Notes: generated from the letters alone by a model not told the origin. DNA of 64,000 nt from Yoonia sp. BS5-3 (GCF_038069655.2 NZ_CP150951.2:1-64000); one strand, 5' to 3'. Shown: positions 34,295-43,569, counted from the first letter of the stretch. A program made the numbers and translations.

Positions 34295-35428
34295 ATGAAT
34301 GACATCATGATGCCAGAAACAGAAGACGCGCTTGCGCAAATCATCAGCGCAGCCGATGGGCCTTTGCAGATATCCGGTGGTGGCACCCGCCCCATTGGGC
34401 AGGTGGCGGGGGCACCGCTCAGCACTGCGAAGATGCGCGGGATCACTCTTTATGAACCCGGCGCGCTGACATTGGTCGCGAAGGCCGGCACCCCGGTTGC
34501 CGAGATTGAGGCGGCCCTGGCCAAGGAGAACCAACGCCTTGCCTTTGAGCCGATGGATCACCGGGCGCTTTTGGGCACAACCGGCACGCCAACGATCGGC
34601 GGGGTCGTTGCGGCCAATGTGTCGGGCCCACGTCGGATTGCTGTGGGCGCATGCCGTGATTTCACGCTCGGCGTTCGTTTTGTGGATGGTGCAGGCAATA
34701 TCGTCAAAAATGGCGGGCGCGTGATGAAGAATGTCACTGGCTATGATCTGGTCAAGCTCCTGTCTGGGTCTTACGGCACCTTGGGTGTGCTCACCGAAGT
34801 GTCGCTGAAAGTGTTGCCAAATGTGGAAACCACGGCCTGCATTTTGCTGCATGGGCTGGATGACGCAACCGCGATCAAGGCCCTGTCTACCGCGCTTGGC
34901 TCGCCCTTTGAGGTCACCGGCGCCACGCATCTGCCCAGGGGCATGGATGGCGATCCGGTGACGATGATCCGGATTGAGGGGTTTGAAGCGTCAGTTGCCT
35001 ATCGCTGCGAAAAGCTTTGCGCTCTGCTGGCGCCTTTTGGTACGGCGAGCGTGCAGACAGGCGATGACCCAGACGGGTATGGCACCGAAAAAGGTTGGGC
35101 CTGGGTCCGCGATGTTAAGACCTTCGCCGATCAACCCGGTGATGTGTGGCGGATTTCAGTCAAACCATCTGACGCGGCGGCGGTTGCGGCCCAAATCGGC
35201 GCGAAAGCGGTGCAATATGATTGGGGCGGCGGGTTGATCTGGGCGCTGACAGATGGAACGGAGCCGCGCGCAAAATTAGCTAATTTTGCGGGCCACGCCA
35301 CATTGATCCGTGGCCGCGCCGACGTACCGGTTTTCCAGCCCGAACCGACCCCGCTGGCCGCCATTACCGCAGGTCTGCGCGCCAAATTCGATCCGCGCGG
35401 CATTCTTAACCCAGGGATGATGGGCTGA
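34295..35428 (+). CDS. glcE: Glycolate oxidase subunit GlcE (FAD-binding)
   Basis: Second flavin subunit of glycolate oxidase, 377 aa, with an FAD-binding PCMH domain (about 20-190: LQISGGGTRP, GTTGTPTIGGVVAANVSGPRRIAVGACRDFTLGVRFVDG). It starts 4 bp after glcD and its TGA overlaps the glcF ATG. A 22-bp palindrome (35269-35290) lies within the reading frame and encodes part of RAKLANFAG; the frame passes through it undisturbed. Confidence 0.95.
   Translation: MNDIMMPETEDALAQIISAADGPLQISGGGTRPIGQVAGAPLSTAKMRGITLYEPGALTLVAKAGTPVAEIEAALAKENQRLAFEPMDHRALLGTTGTPTIGGVVAANVSGPRRIAVGACRDFTLGVRFVDGAGNIVKNGGRVMKNVTGYDLVKLLSGSYGTLGVLTEVSLKVLPNVETTACILLHGLDDATAIKALSTALGSPFEVTGATHLPRGMDGDPVTMIRIEGFEASVAYRCEKLCALLAPFGTASVQTGDDPDGYGTEKGWAWVRDVKTFADQPGDVWRISVKPSDAAAVAAQIGAKAVQYDWGGGLIWALTDGTEPRAKLANFAGHATLIRGRADVPVFQPEPTPLAAITAGLRAKFDPRGILNPGMMG
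35269..35290. repeat. 22-bp perfect palindrome, CAAAATT-N4-AATTTTG family (copy 2, inside glcE)
   Basis: Outer CG/CG and centre AGCT; same arms as copies at 28573 and 51066. It is in the coding frame of glcE near its 3' end. Confidence 0.8.
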
Positions 35429-36747
35429 TGCAAACCACATTTACACCAAAGCAGCTGACCGACCCCGCCATTCAGCGATCCAACGAAATCCTGCGCGCCT
35501 GTGTGCATTGCGGCTTTTGCACAGCAACTTGCCCCACCTATCAAGTCCTGGGGGATGAGCTCGACAGCCCGCGCGGGCGTATCTATTTGATCAAGGATAT
35601 GCTCGAAAATGAGCGCGTGCCCGATGAAAAGACCGTCAAACATATCGACCGCTGCCTGTCTTGTCTGGCCTGTATGACCACCTGCCCGTCAGGTGTCCAT
35701 TATATGCACCTGGTCGACCATGCTCGCGCTTATATCGAAAAGAACTACGACCGACCTTGGTCTGACCGGGCCCTGCGCTGGCTTTTGGCACGCATCCTGC
35801 CCTATCCAACCCGGTTCCGCTTGGCGCTTTTGGGTGCAAAGATCGGACGGCCCTTTGCCCGTTTCATGCCTGATCCGCGCCTGAAAGCCATGCTGGCCAT
35901 GGCCCCCAAAACCATCCCCCCCGTCAGCCGCAATGATGACCCGCAAACCTTTCCAGCCAAGGACAAAAAAATGCGCGTTGCGCTGATGACCGGTTGTGCG
36001 CAAAAGGCGCTGAACACCGATATCAATGACGCCACGATCCGGCTGTTGACCCGGCTGGGTGCTGAAATCGTTGTGGCCAAGGGGGCGGGTTGTTGCGGCG
36101 CATTGACCCATCACATGGGCAAAGAAGATGAAAGCCATGCCGCCGCAGCCAAGAATATCACAGCCTGGACCCATGAAATGGACACTGGGGGGCTGGATGC
36201 CATTGTGATCAACACCTCTGGCTGCGGAACCACAGTCAAGGATTACGGGCATATGTTCCGCAACGATCCGCTGGCGGCGGATGCGGCCCGGATCTCGGCG
36301 ATTGCGATGGATGTCTCAGAGCTTTTGCTGAAACTGGACCTGCCCGAGGGCGCCCAGAAAGACACCAAAGTCGCCTATCACGCGGCCTGTTCGCTACAAC
36401 ATGGGCAGCAAATCAAGACGGCACCCAAAGAGCTGCTTAAAAGGGCAGGATACACCGTATTGGAACCCGCTGACAGTCATCTGTGCTGCGGTTCGGCAGG
36501 GACATACAACCTGATGCAGCCGGAAATCTCGGGGCAATTGAAGACGCGCAAAGTGCAAACGCTCGAGGACTTGAGCCCCGACATTATCGCCGCTGGTAAT
36601 ATCGGCTGCATGATGCAGATTGGCAGCGGAACCGCGGTTCCGATCGTGCATACGGTCGAATTGCTGGACTGGGCCACAGGGGGGCCGCAGCCGCCTGCAT
36701 TGACCGCTCCGGGCAAGCGCGCGCCTGCTGTTCCGATCTTACGATAA
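35428..36747 (+). CDS. glcF: Glycolate oxidase iron-sulfur subunit GlcF
   Basis: Electron-transfer subunit, 439 aa. Two 4Fe-4S ferredoxin motifs are visible: CVHCGFCTATCPTY (about 27-40) and CLSCLACMTTCPSG (about 77-90). Two CCG cysteine-rich domains follow (GAGCCGALTHH and HLCCGSAGTYN), the usual heterodisulfide-reductase-like ligands. It passes electrons from GlcD/GlcE toward quinone. It overlaps glcE (TGATG). Confidence 0.96.
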   Translation: MQTTFTPKQLTDPAIQRSNEILRACVHCGFCTATCPTYQVLGDELDSPRGRIYLIKDMLENERVPDEKTVKHIDRCLSCLACMTTCPSGVHYMHLVDHARAYIEKNYDRPWSDRALRWLLARILPYPTRFRLALLGAKIGRPFARFMPDPRLKAMLAMAPKTIPPVSRNDDPQTFPAKDKKMRVALMTGCAQKALNTDINDATIRLLTRLGAEIVVAKGAGCCGALTHHMGKEDESHAAAAKNITAWTHEMDTGGLDAIVINTSGCGTTVKDYGHMFRNDPLAADAARISAIAMDVSELLLKLDLPEGAQKDTKVAYHAACSLQHGQQIKTAPKELLKRAGYTVLEPADSHLCCGSAGTYNLMQPEISGQLKTRKVQTLEDLSPDIIAAGNIGCMMQIGSGTAVPIVHTVELLDWATGGPQPPALTAPGKRAPAVPILR

Positions 36748-36803
36748 TGCCATAATCCTGCCTTAACTCTCGCTCATCTTCAAAGCGAATGGTAGGGATT
36801 TGC

Positions 36804-37613
36804 ATGCGTTCTTTCATTGTCTCGACGGTACTATTTCTAGCAACCACATTCACTGCGTTGGGGCAGGAATCTGCGCTGGTGACACTTGAAACAAGGCAAG
36901 ACAGCGAGGGCTGGGAGGCCGTCGGCCGTCTGGATATTCGCGGCAAAGGGTTTTGCACAGCTGCGCTTATCCGCGACCGGTTGATTCTTACCGCAGCGCA
37001 TTGCCTTTATGATGACGAGGGCATCCTGATCGATCCCGACCGGTTTGAGTTCCGGGCCGGCCTGCGTGATGGACGCGCTTCGGCGACGCGGACGATCTCG
37101 CGCGCCATCGCGCACCCCAATTATACGCCCAATGGCGACAGTACCCGCCCGTCCGAGGTAGCTATGGACATCGCTGTGCTAGAGCTTGACCAACCGATCC
37201 GTGCGACCCGGATGCGTCCCTATTTGATTGCCCCACGTCCCTTGACCGGTGACGAGGTCGGCGTTGTCTCTTACGGGCGCGGCCGGGAAGATGCGCCGAG
37301 CCTGCAAGAGCTGTGCAGCGTTCTGGGCCGCCAGACCGGAGTGATTGTGATGACCTGCGATGTAGAATTTGGATCCAGTGGCGCCCCTGTTTTCATGGTT
37401 CATGAAGGCGAGACGCGTATCGCCTCGGTCGTGTCAGCGATGGCGCATGTGGATGGGCGCAAAGTTTCGCTTGGCACATCGCTTGAAGGGCCATTATCGG
37501 CCTTGCTTGCGCATTTTGCCGCGATGGGCCCCGCCCGCCCGGGTGGATCGCAACGTTTGATCACAACGGGCGAGCGCAACGATACAGGCGCCAAATTTGT
37601 AAGTGTTGATTAG
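36804..37613 (+). CDS. Exported trypsin-like serine peptidase
   Basis: 269 aa. Signal peptide (about 1-20, MRSFIVSTVLFLATTFTALGQ), then a chymotrypsin-fold domain with the full triad: H66 in LTAAHC, D122 in MDIAVLEL and S192 in GSSGAPVF. Paired cysteines C51/C67 and C171/C185 could form disulfides. The start at 36804 has GGTAGGG seven bases upstream; an ATG at 36789 would add five residues. Likely a periplasmic or secreted protease; the substrate is unknown. Confidence 0.9.
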   Translation: MRSFIVSTVLFLATTFTALGQESALVTLETRQDSEGWEAVGRLDIRGKGFCTAALIRDRLILTAAHCLYDDEGILIDPDRFEFRAGLRDGRASATRTISRAIAHPNYTPNGDSTRPSEVAMDIAVLELDQPIRATRMRPYLIAPRPLTGDEVGVVSYGRGREDAPSLQELCSVLGRQTGVIVMTCDVEFGSSGAPVFMVHEGETRIASVVSAMAHVDGRKVSLGTSLEGPLSALLAHFAAMGPARPGGSQRLITTGERNDTGAKFVSVD

Positions 37614-37621
37614 GGCCTGAG

Positions 37622-37641
37622 GTTTCGATGTAAATCGAAAC
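37622..37641. other. Stem-loop behind the trypsin-like gene
   Basis: GTTTCGAT and ATCGAAAC form a perfect 8-bp stem around GTAA, starting 9 bp after the peptidase stop. It may terminate that transcript and insulate the hsp20 promoter 10 bp further on. There is no T-run. Confidence 0.45.
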
Positions 37642-37651
37642 TCTCCGGGGT

Positions 37652-37680
37652 CTTGAAACCCGCATTTTCCATCCCCAGAT
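37652..37680 (+). promoter_or_regulatory. Sigma-32 (RpoH)-type heat-shock promoter of hsp20
   Basis: CTTGAAA (37652-37658), a 14-bp spacer and CCCCAGAT (37673-37680) match the RpoH consensus CTTGAAA-N11..15-CCCCATNT at nearly all positions. It would start a transcript with a roughly 90-nt leader. Confidence 0.7.
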
Positions 37681-37689
37681 AAATTCTAC

Positions 37690-37770
37690 CGGAACGCCAA
37701 GGATGGGTTCCGATCAACCCTGCCTGTCCCATCTGGGAAGGCTAAACAACTGTTATCGCTTGATAAAGGA
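37690..37770 (+). promoter_or_regulatory. ROSE-like RNA thermometer in the hsp20 leader
   Basis: Several hairpins precede the ATG: CGGAAC/GTTCCG (37690-37712, competing with GGGTT/AACCC at 37705-37720), CCC/GGG (37728-37737), and a last one at the ribosome-binding site. In the last, UCGCU (37756-37760) matches the ROSE signature U(U/C)GCU. It can pair with AGGA (37767-37770), leaving the central G bulged, across a 6-nt loop. Temperature-dependent opening of the Shine-Dalgarno would add translational control to the sigma-32 promoter. Confidence 0.55.
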
Positions 37771-37778
37771 TGACTCAA

Positions 37779-38246
37779 ATGCGTAATTTCGACCTAACAC
37801 CACTTTACCGTGCCACCGTAGGCTTTGACCAAATCGCCGACCTGATGGACCGGGCCCTTGCCAATGAAGTGGGACAGAACACCTACCCCCCATACAACAT
37901 AGAAAAGACCGCTGATGACGCCTGGCAAATTTCCGTGGCCGTCGCCGGATTTTCCGAAGATGAGCTTGCGATTGAGCTGAAGGATCGGGCATTGCTGGTC
38001 ACTGGCCGCAAAGCCGATGAAACAGCAGAGCGCAACTTCCTACATCGCGGCATCGCTACCCGCGCATTTGAGCGTCGTTTCCAATTGGCCGACCATGTCA
38101 AAGTGACGGGGGCCACCCATGAAAACGGCATGCTGAATATTGATTTGGTCCGCGAAGTCCCCGAAGCGCTGAAACCGCGCCGAATTGAAATCGCATCATC
38201 CGCCAAAACGGACGCCAATCTGGTTGATGCGAAGTCAGTAAACTAA
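37779..38246 (+). CDS. Hsp20/IbpA family small heat-shock protein
   Basis: 155 aa, ATP-independent holdase of the class A bacterial small Hsps. An N-terminal arm (MRNFDLTPLYRATVGFDQIADLMDRA) is followed by the alpha-crystallin domain (about 38-125: YPPYNIEKTADDAWQISVAVAGFSEDELAIEL, with ENGMLNIDLVREVPE at its end). The start at 37779 is chosen because AAGGA lies 8 bases before it; an ATG at 37770 would be fused to the ribosome-binding site. The I-x-I-like motif is replaced by RRIEIA. Regulation by RpoH and a ROSE element is predicted. Confidence 0.95.
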   Translation: MRNFDLTPLYRATVGFDQIADLMDRALANEVGQNTYPPYNIEKTADDAWQISVAVAGFSEDELAIELKDRALLVTGRKADETAERNFLHRGIATRAFERRFQLADHVKVTGATHENGMLNIDLVREVPEALKPRRIEIASSAKTDANLVDAKSVN

Positions 38247-38273
38247 GGCCTAAAGCAAAGTCACATTCGCATC

Positions 38274-38300
38274 AAAGGCCCTTGCACAGCAGGGGCCTTT
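38274..38300 (+). terminator. Rho-independent terminator of hsp20
   Basis: AAAGGCCC and GGGCCTTT form an 8-bp stem with an 11-nt loop, followed by TTCTTAT. It lies 28 bp after the stop. Confidence 0.75.
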
Positions 38301-38442
38301 CTTATGTGGACGACTGTCAAGCCGAACCAGCACTGCTGCGATTGCAAAGCCAATCTGTCAATGTCGGCAGAGAGCCAAGAGTTACAAATTATGTGACTTA
38401 CACAAATGTCCGCTACGGCGAGCTCTAGAAAGGACTGGGTGA

Positions 38443-41400
38443 CTAAGTTGTCATCGCCGCGTCGATCCGGTCCAGCACGGCGTCAGGGTCGGCCCACCAG
38501 TCCTTGAGCGGCAAGGTAATGACCTGCCAGCCGAACACCTCGAGCAGGGTTGAGCGGGTGGTGAAGGCTTCCTTCACGCTGCCATCGGCGGCGCGGTCGA
38601 TCAAGATTGCGAGTTGGTAATCCTCGGCGCCCGGTTTGCGGATCGCAAGGTCGACGACAAAGTCAGACAGGCCAAGGTTCTGCCGCACCTCCCAGCCGCG
38701 CGCTTTGATCCGGTCGGCCATTGCTTCGGTCACCACGTTCGCCTCTTTGTGCTTGCCGCCGCCGATCCGGTTCGAGACCGAAGACAGCGCGCGCACCGCA
38801 GCGGTGTCATTGCCGGTCGAGACAGCTTCCGCGTAGTGCAGGAAGGTTTTCAGCGCATTTGCACCGGCGTTGTAGTCGTTGCTGATCCGGTCACCTTTGA
38901 TCGAGGAGACGACGACCATGTTTTCTTTGGCACGTGAGAAAATGACGTTGAGGCGCTTTTCGCCGCCAAGCTTGTTGATCGGGCCGAAGTTCATCCGCAT
39001 CTTGCCTGCCCGGTCAGGGCCGTAGCAGATCGACAGGATGATGATGTCGCGCTCGTCGCCCTGGACATTTTCCAGATTCTTGACGAACAGGCCGTTGAAG
39101 GTTCCGTCGTCTTCGCGGTCACGTTCGGTATCCAACAAGTCGGCGAATTCCTCGTCCTCATCGGCGAGGCGGTTCAGAGCGCTGTCGATTTCGCCTTGCT
39201 GCGCTTCCGAGAAAGCAACGATGCCGACGCTTTTGCCGGTTTTCTGAGCCAGCAGATCGCGTAGGAAATGGGCGATGTAGGTTGCCTCGCCCGCGTTGCG
39301 GCGTTCGGAATAGGTGCCGTCTTGCAGGTAATGGAAGCTAACGGGACGGCGGAGCACGTTTGCCGCCGGTTCAGGCAAAGTCGCGGGGTCGGTGACGTTG
39401 AGCGGTTCACCCTCGGGCAGACAGCGGTGTGACGGGATGGTCAGCAGGCGACCCGAGTAGAAGGCCTCGTTCGAGAACCCGATCAGCTCTTCTGAGCGCG
39501 AGCGGTAGTGCCAACCCAGCATGGTGGCGCTTAGTTTCTCGGCCGACAAAGCCAGAAAGCTGTCCTGGCTCAGTTCGAAGTCGAGGTCGTCGTCGTCCTC
39601 ACCGTCAAAGTCATCGTCTGCTTTGCCCGAGCCAAAGAAGTTGGTCGGGGGCAGCTGTTTGTCGTCCCCCACGACGATGACTTGCGGCGCGCGGACCAGC
39701 GTAGGCACGGCGTCCTCCACCGGGATTTGGCTGGCCTCGTCAAAGATGACTACATCGAACAGATCGGTGCCAAGGGGTAGGACGTCGGCGACGGAGAGCG
39801 GGCTCATCAGCCAGATGGGCTTGAGATCGGGCAGCAGCGCGCCCGCCGGTCCGGCCAGCATCTCGCGCGGGGAGCGATAGGCGCGGGTCTTGCCGAACTC
39901 ATGTTCCAGTGCGCGGCGGGCCTTGTTCAGGTTAGACTTGCGGTCGCGGTCGGCGAAGTCCAGGTCACGGTCCATTGTGTTGGTCAGCGCGACGTGTTCG
40001 CGGAACCGGGTGATAGCGCGAGTTTCCAGCAGTTGCGCGTTCAGGGTTTGCAGTGCGACGCGGCTTTCGGCGATGGTTTTGCGGGTAGCGGCCAGCATAT
40101 CAGGGTCGACATTGGCTAGGCCGGGGACCTGAAGCAGGCTGCGCCGTACCGCTTCGTGCAGCGTGGCAGCGTCGATCCGGTCGGGCGCCAGGTCGAGCAC
40201 GGTCAGCGATGACCAGAGCGAGGTTGGCGCGCTGGCAAGCGGTTGCATTAGCGGTTGCAGGTCGCGCAAAGCAGGTGCATTGGTGGCGAGGTCGGTCAGG
40301 GCCGCGTCGGCGCTGTTGACCGGAACGGTTTCGAGGCCCACAAGCTTGCCGTCTATCTCGGACAACAGTGCCTCGGCCAGGCTGGATAGCCGCGCCAATG
40401 TGGTGATGTTCGCCTCGGCCTGCGGATCGGCGGCGCGGATGGCCGCGCGAAGCGGATCGGCGGCAAGGCCTTCTCGTGTGCCGCCGCTTTCGAATTCGAC
40501 CAGAAGGTCGGTCAGCTCGGCGTGGTCGTCGAACCCGAACTTAAGAGCGATCTCTCTCGCCCGGGTGTCGACGGCTTTGGCCGCCTCGTGTTCGGCTTTC
40601 AGGTCGCGGAGCAGTGAGGTAATCGAGGGCTCTATCGCGAGGCCCGTCACATCGGTGCGAGACGACACCAGCGCTTTCAGCCTGCGCCAATCGCCCGAGA
40701 GGAAGGACAGGAAGCTGCCTTCCTTTTGTTCGGCCAGTGACAGGGCAGTTTCGGTCTCGGACGGGCTTAGCCGGTCAGTCCATGCGGAGGTCTTTTCGCG
40801 GGCTTCGTCAAACTGTCGTTCGACCTCGCCAAGCGCGCGCACCTCCCCCCGGTAAGATTTGCGCTGCGGAGTGTCATCGCCGAAGACGCCAAGCTGGCCT
40901 ACTTCGGCGGCAGGGGAGACGCGGGCCGCAAGCTGGATCTGGGCGATCAGACTGCCGAGGGTCAGAGGCGCGTCTGTGGTGAACGCAGCATCGGCGGCAG
41001 CTGTGAGTTGGCCGGTGCGAGGTGCGATGCGTTGCAGCAGGTCGGGCAGCGTCGTCGTGAGGTCGTCGGTTTTCCAAAGTGCGGGGCCAACAAGACGTTC
41101 GGGGCGGCGGGCCAAAACCTCGTCCCCGCTGATCCGTTTGAGGCCGGCGGCGGCGCGGCGCACCGTGTCAGCGTATTTGGTCCAAGTGGCTAAGTCAGGC
41201 AGATGCAGGCGTTGCGCATCAGTCAGCGCAGGCGCCTCGACCGACAACGCCCGCCGCAGAACGTCGGCCAACGCGGTATCAGACCCGATAGCCGGCCCGC
41301 GCATCGTGTCGACCAAAAGCGCGACATCGGCCAACGCGGTTTCGATGCGCGTCATCTCGGTCCGGCGGAGCGTTTCGATGTCGTCCTCAGATTTTTCGGG

Positions 41401-43569
41401 CGGCGTTTCGGACCAGTGATTGTAGATCCGTTCGAGTTCTTTGATGAAGTCGCGCTTGTTTTCTTGACTGTCATGGACAAGGGCGCACATAGTGCTCAGC
41501 CCGATACCGCGCAGTCGGTTGTACACCACATCCAACGCAGCGCGTTTTTCACAAACGAATAGAACGCGTTTGCCCTGACCGATGAAGTCAGCGATTAGGT
41601 TTGAAATTGTTTGGGACTTGCCGGTGCCTGGGGGGCCTTGAATGACATAGCTTTGGCCTGTGCGGGCGCGCAGGACAGAGGATTCCTGAGTCGGATCCAT
41701 TTCGATCACCGGATAACGCTTTTCCGGTTTGGGCAGGCTGGGCACACTGTCGGCAGGACGGGGATCGTTACTGAACAGCAGATCAAACGCCTCGTTCGGC
41801 ACCATCTCGCCCGAGATCAGCGCGTCATAGTCCCGGACCAGCGTCATCTTGCGATAGTTGAAATTGGCCAGCGTGACGTTGCACAGATCGAAGCTCCAGT
41901 CATAGCGACCTGTCGTGTCGTCGACCTTTTGAAGGACGTTGCCTTCCAACTCGGCAGTGTTGGCGACCATATTGTGCTGGTTGAATCGTCGAGGCAGCGG
42001 GCGACCGGTCAATTCCCGCCGGGGGGCTTCAGCGAGCGAGACGAACTCGCGGAAGAGTTGGATGCCAAGCGGCTCGAAGCCGGGGCGGTCGTAGGAGTAC
42101 TTCATGCCTTTCAGCGTGCGGCGGCCACGGGAAACAGTCTGGCGACGGCGGTTGAACTGATCCAACCTACGCCGCACCTTTTGGTGCAGCAGGCGCATCT
42201 TCGGCCGGTCAGCGTATTCCAGTTTAACGCCCGGCTCAGTGGCCATGATCTGCTTCTCGAGATTGGCGTGCAGATTTTGCAGGGCGTTGTCTTCGGCTAG
42301 ATCCACTTCGGGGGGCAGGCGGATGCCGTAGAGCTTTTCCAGCACGAAGGACAGTGCCGGGTTGATCGTGGCAATCGTGTTTTCAAGCCGCAGGGTGAAT
42401 CCGTCGCGGACACCTTTGCGGCGTTTCAATTCCACACGCATAAGCAGTAGCGGCGATGAGATCGGCGCCTCTGGCGCGTTCTTGAGATCATACCAGCGGA
42501 GGAACACCGGCACCAGCCGCAGAGGTGAGCCGCCGAATTCGCGTTGGTCGCGGGCCGCGTCTGAGCGAATTTTGGCGAGAACCGATGGCGCGAAGAGCAT
42601 TTCCTCGAAGCGCAAGTAACTGCCGAGTGTTACTTCTTTGCCCGCGATCAGCTTTCGCATCACGTCGGCCTTGGCGGTGAATAAGTCTTTCTCTTTGATC
42701 GCATCGATATTGATGACCAGCGGCACCGAAGTCTCGGTCAGGTTCAACTCGCCCGCGGTGGGCTTGTGATAGACCAGCCGGTTACGACGCGTCAGGTCGT
42801 ACAGCCGCGCGCGGAGGCGTTTCATCAGCTCCTTTTGCGGGTCCTTCTCTTCGGCCACGTTCAGCGACAGGTCGGCCTCGAAATCGGACCCGATCGAGCG
42901 GTGGTTTTCCAGCGCCTTGATCAGCGCGCCAAGATCCTGCGCCCGGTCATAGCGATGCAGCGACGTCATCCGTTCAATCGCGCGGGCCATGACAGGGTGC
43001 AAACGCGTGTTCAGTCGGGTCAGGTCGGTGCGGTGACGGGTGAAGATTTCCAGCGGCTCGCGCTCGCGAAAGTCCAGCCCGGTGGCGAGCGAGGCCATGA
43101 TCATTCCAAGCCCATAGATGTCGGTCAGTGGGTCATGGTGGCCGGCTTCAACTTCCCACGACCGATAACCAGTTAGGTAGCGCGGGGTGGGTGTGTCTTC
43201 TGCTTCGTCTGATACCGATTTATCGCTGACCTTGGTCCCGTCATCGTCGGAAACGACACTGAGGTGTTCGACCACCTTGACCGAACGTTTCTGGTCGCGG
43301 TTTTTGAGCCGAGTAACGGCCTGTGTCGTAGCTGGGTTTTCCAGATCGGCATTCTGGAACCAGAGATGTCCGTGATCAGCGTGCAACTTGTTAGGCGAGA
43401 ACACGGGCGCGACCTTGCCCTCATTATGCGCGCCATAAACTTGCAGCATCAGCGGCAGCATGGCCGCCAAAATGTCTTCCGACCCGATCGAACTGGCGTC
43501 GTTCCACTGGTCCAGCAGATCGAAGAAGCCGAGCTGTTGTTCCTCGATATTTGTGGTGGCGTCGGTCAT
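38443..43569 (-). CDS. Kinase-C-lobe-like / DUF4011 / SF1 helicase / Vsr-like nuclease fusion (candidate anti-phage effector)
   Basis: A 1708-aa cytosolic protein. (1) Residues ~30-220 resemble the catalytic loop and C-lobe of a Ser/Thr kinase (AHNEGKVAPVFSPNKLHADHGHLWF, TPRYLTGYRSWEVEAGHHDPLTDIYGLGMIMASLATGL). The N-lobe is absent, and the HRD and DFG motifs are lost, so this is a pseudokinase. (2) DUF4011 from ~247. (3) A COG1112-like SF1 helicase: Walker A GPPGTGKS (645-652), Walker B DEAS (1277-1280), GDDKQLPP, and motifs around GDERD (1504-1508) and NVIFSRAK (1541-1548). A ~500-residue helical insert separates the two RecA halves. (4) A C-terminal Vsr/REase_MTES_1575-like domain (~1608-1700: FVVDLAIRKPG, LAILIDRA, LLEVFGWQVITLPLKDWW). 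The start overlaps the M48 stop (ATGA). Parts 2-4 match the Hhe-type defence proteins; the role here is inferred. Confidence 0.88.
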   Translation of the reverse strand: MTDATTNIEEQQLGFFDLLDQWNDASSIGSEDILAAMLPLMLQVYGAHNEGKVAPVFSPNKLHADHGHLWFQNADLENPATTQAVTRLKNRDQKRSVKVVEHLSVVSDDDGTKVSDKSVSDEAEDTPTPRYLTGYRSWEVEAGHHDPLTDIYGLGMIMASLATGLDFREREPLEIFTRHRTDLTRLNTRLHPVMARAIERMTSLHRYDRAQDLGALIKALENHRSIGSDFEADLSLNVAEEKDPQKELMKRLRARLYDLTRRNRLVYHKPTAGELNLTETSVPLVINIDAIKEKDLFTAKADVMRKLIAGKEVTLGSYLRFEEMLFAPSVLAKIRSDAARDQREFGGSPLRLVPVFLRWYDLKNAPEAPISSPLLLMRVELKRRKGVRDGFTLRLENTIATINPALSFVLEKLYGIRLPPEVDLAEDNALQNLHANLEKQIMATEPGVKLEYADRPKMRLLHQKVRRRLDQFNRRRQTVSRGRRTLKGMKYSYDRPGFEPLGIQLFREFVSLAEAPRRELTGRPLPRRFNQHNMVANTAELEGNVLQKVDDTTGRYDWSFDLCNVTLANFNYRKMTLVRDYDALISGEMVPNEAFDLLFSNDPRPADSVPSLPKPEKRYPVIEMDPTQESSVLRARTGQSYVIQGPPGTGKSQTISNLIADFIGQGKRVLFVCEKRAALDVVYNRLRGIGLSTMCALVHDSQENKRDFIKELERIYNHWSETPPEKSEDDIETLRRTEMTRIETALADVALLVDTMRGPAIGSDTALADVLRRALSVEAPALTDAQRLHLPDLATWTKYADTVRRAAAGLKRISGDEVLARRPERLVGPALWKTDDLTTTLPDLLQRIAPRTGQLTAAADAAFTTDAPLTLGSLIAQIQLAARVSPAAEVGQLGVFGDDTPQRKSYRGEVRALGEVERQFDEAREKTSAWTDRLSPSETETALSLAEQKEGSFLSFLSGDWRRLKALVSSRTDVTGLAIEPSITSLLRDLKAEHEAAKAVDTRAREIALKFGFDDHAELTDLLVEFESGGTREGLAADPLRAAIRAADPQAEANITTLARLSSLAEALLSEIDGKLVGLETVPVNSADAALTDLATNAPALRDLQPLMQPLASAPTSLWSSLTVLDLAPDRIDAATLHEAVRRSLLQVPGLANVDPDMLAATRKTIAESRVALQTLNAQLLETRAITRFREHVALTNTMDRDLDFADRDRKSNLNKARRALEHEFGKTRAYRSPREMLAGPAGALLPDLKPIWLMSPLSVADVLPLGTDLFDVVIFDEASQIPVEDAVPTLVRAPQVIVVGDDKQLPPTNFFGSGKADDDFDGEDDDDLDFELSQDSFLALSAEKLSATMLGWHYRSRSEELIGFSNEAFYSGRLLTIPSHRCLPEGEPLNVTDPATLPEPAANVLRRPVSFHYLQDGTYSERRNAGEATYIAHFLRDLLAQKTGKSVGIVAFSEAQQGEIDSALNRLADEDEEFADLLDTERDREDDGTFNGLFVKNLENVQGDERDIIILSICYGPDRAGKMRMNFGPINKLGGEKRLNVIFSRAKENMVVVSSIKGDRISNDYNAGANALKTFLHYAEAVSTGNDTAAVRALSSVSNRIGGGKHKEANVVTEAMADRIKARGWEVRQNLGLSDFVVDLAIRKPGAEDYQLAILIDRAADGSVKEAFTTRSTLLEVFGWQVITLPLKDWWADPDAVLDRIDAAMTT

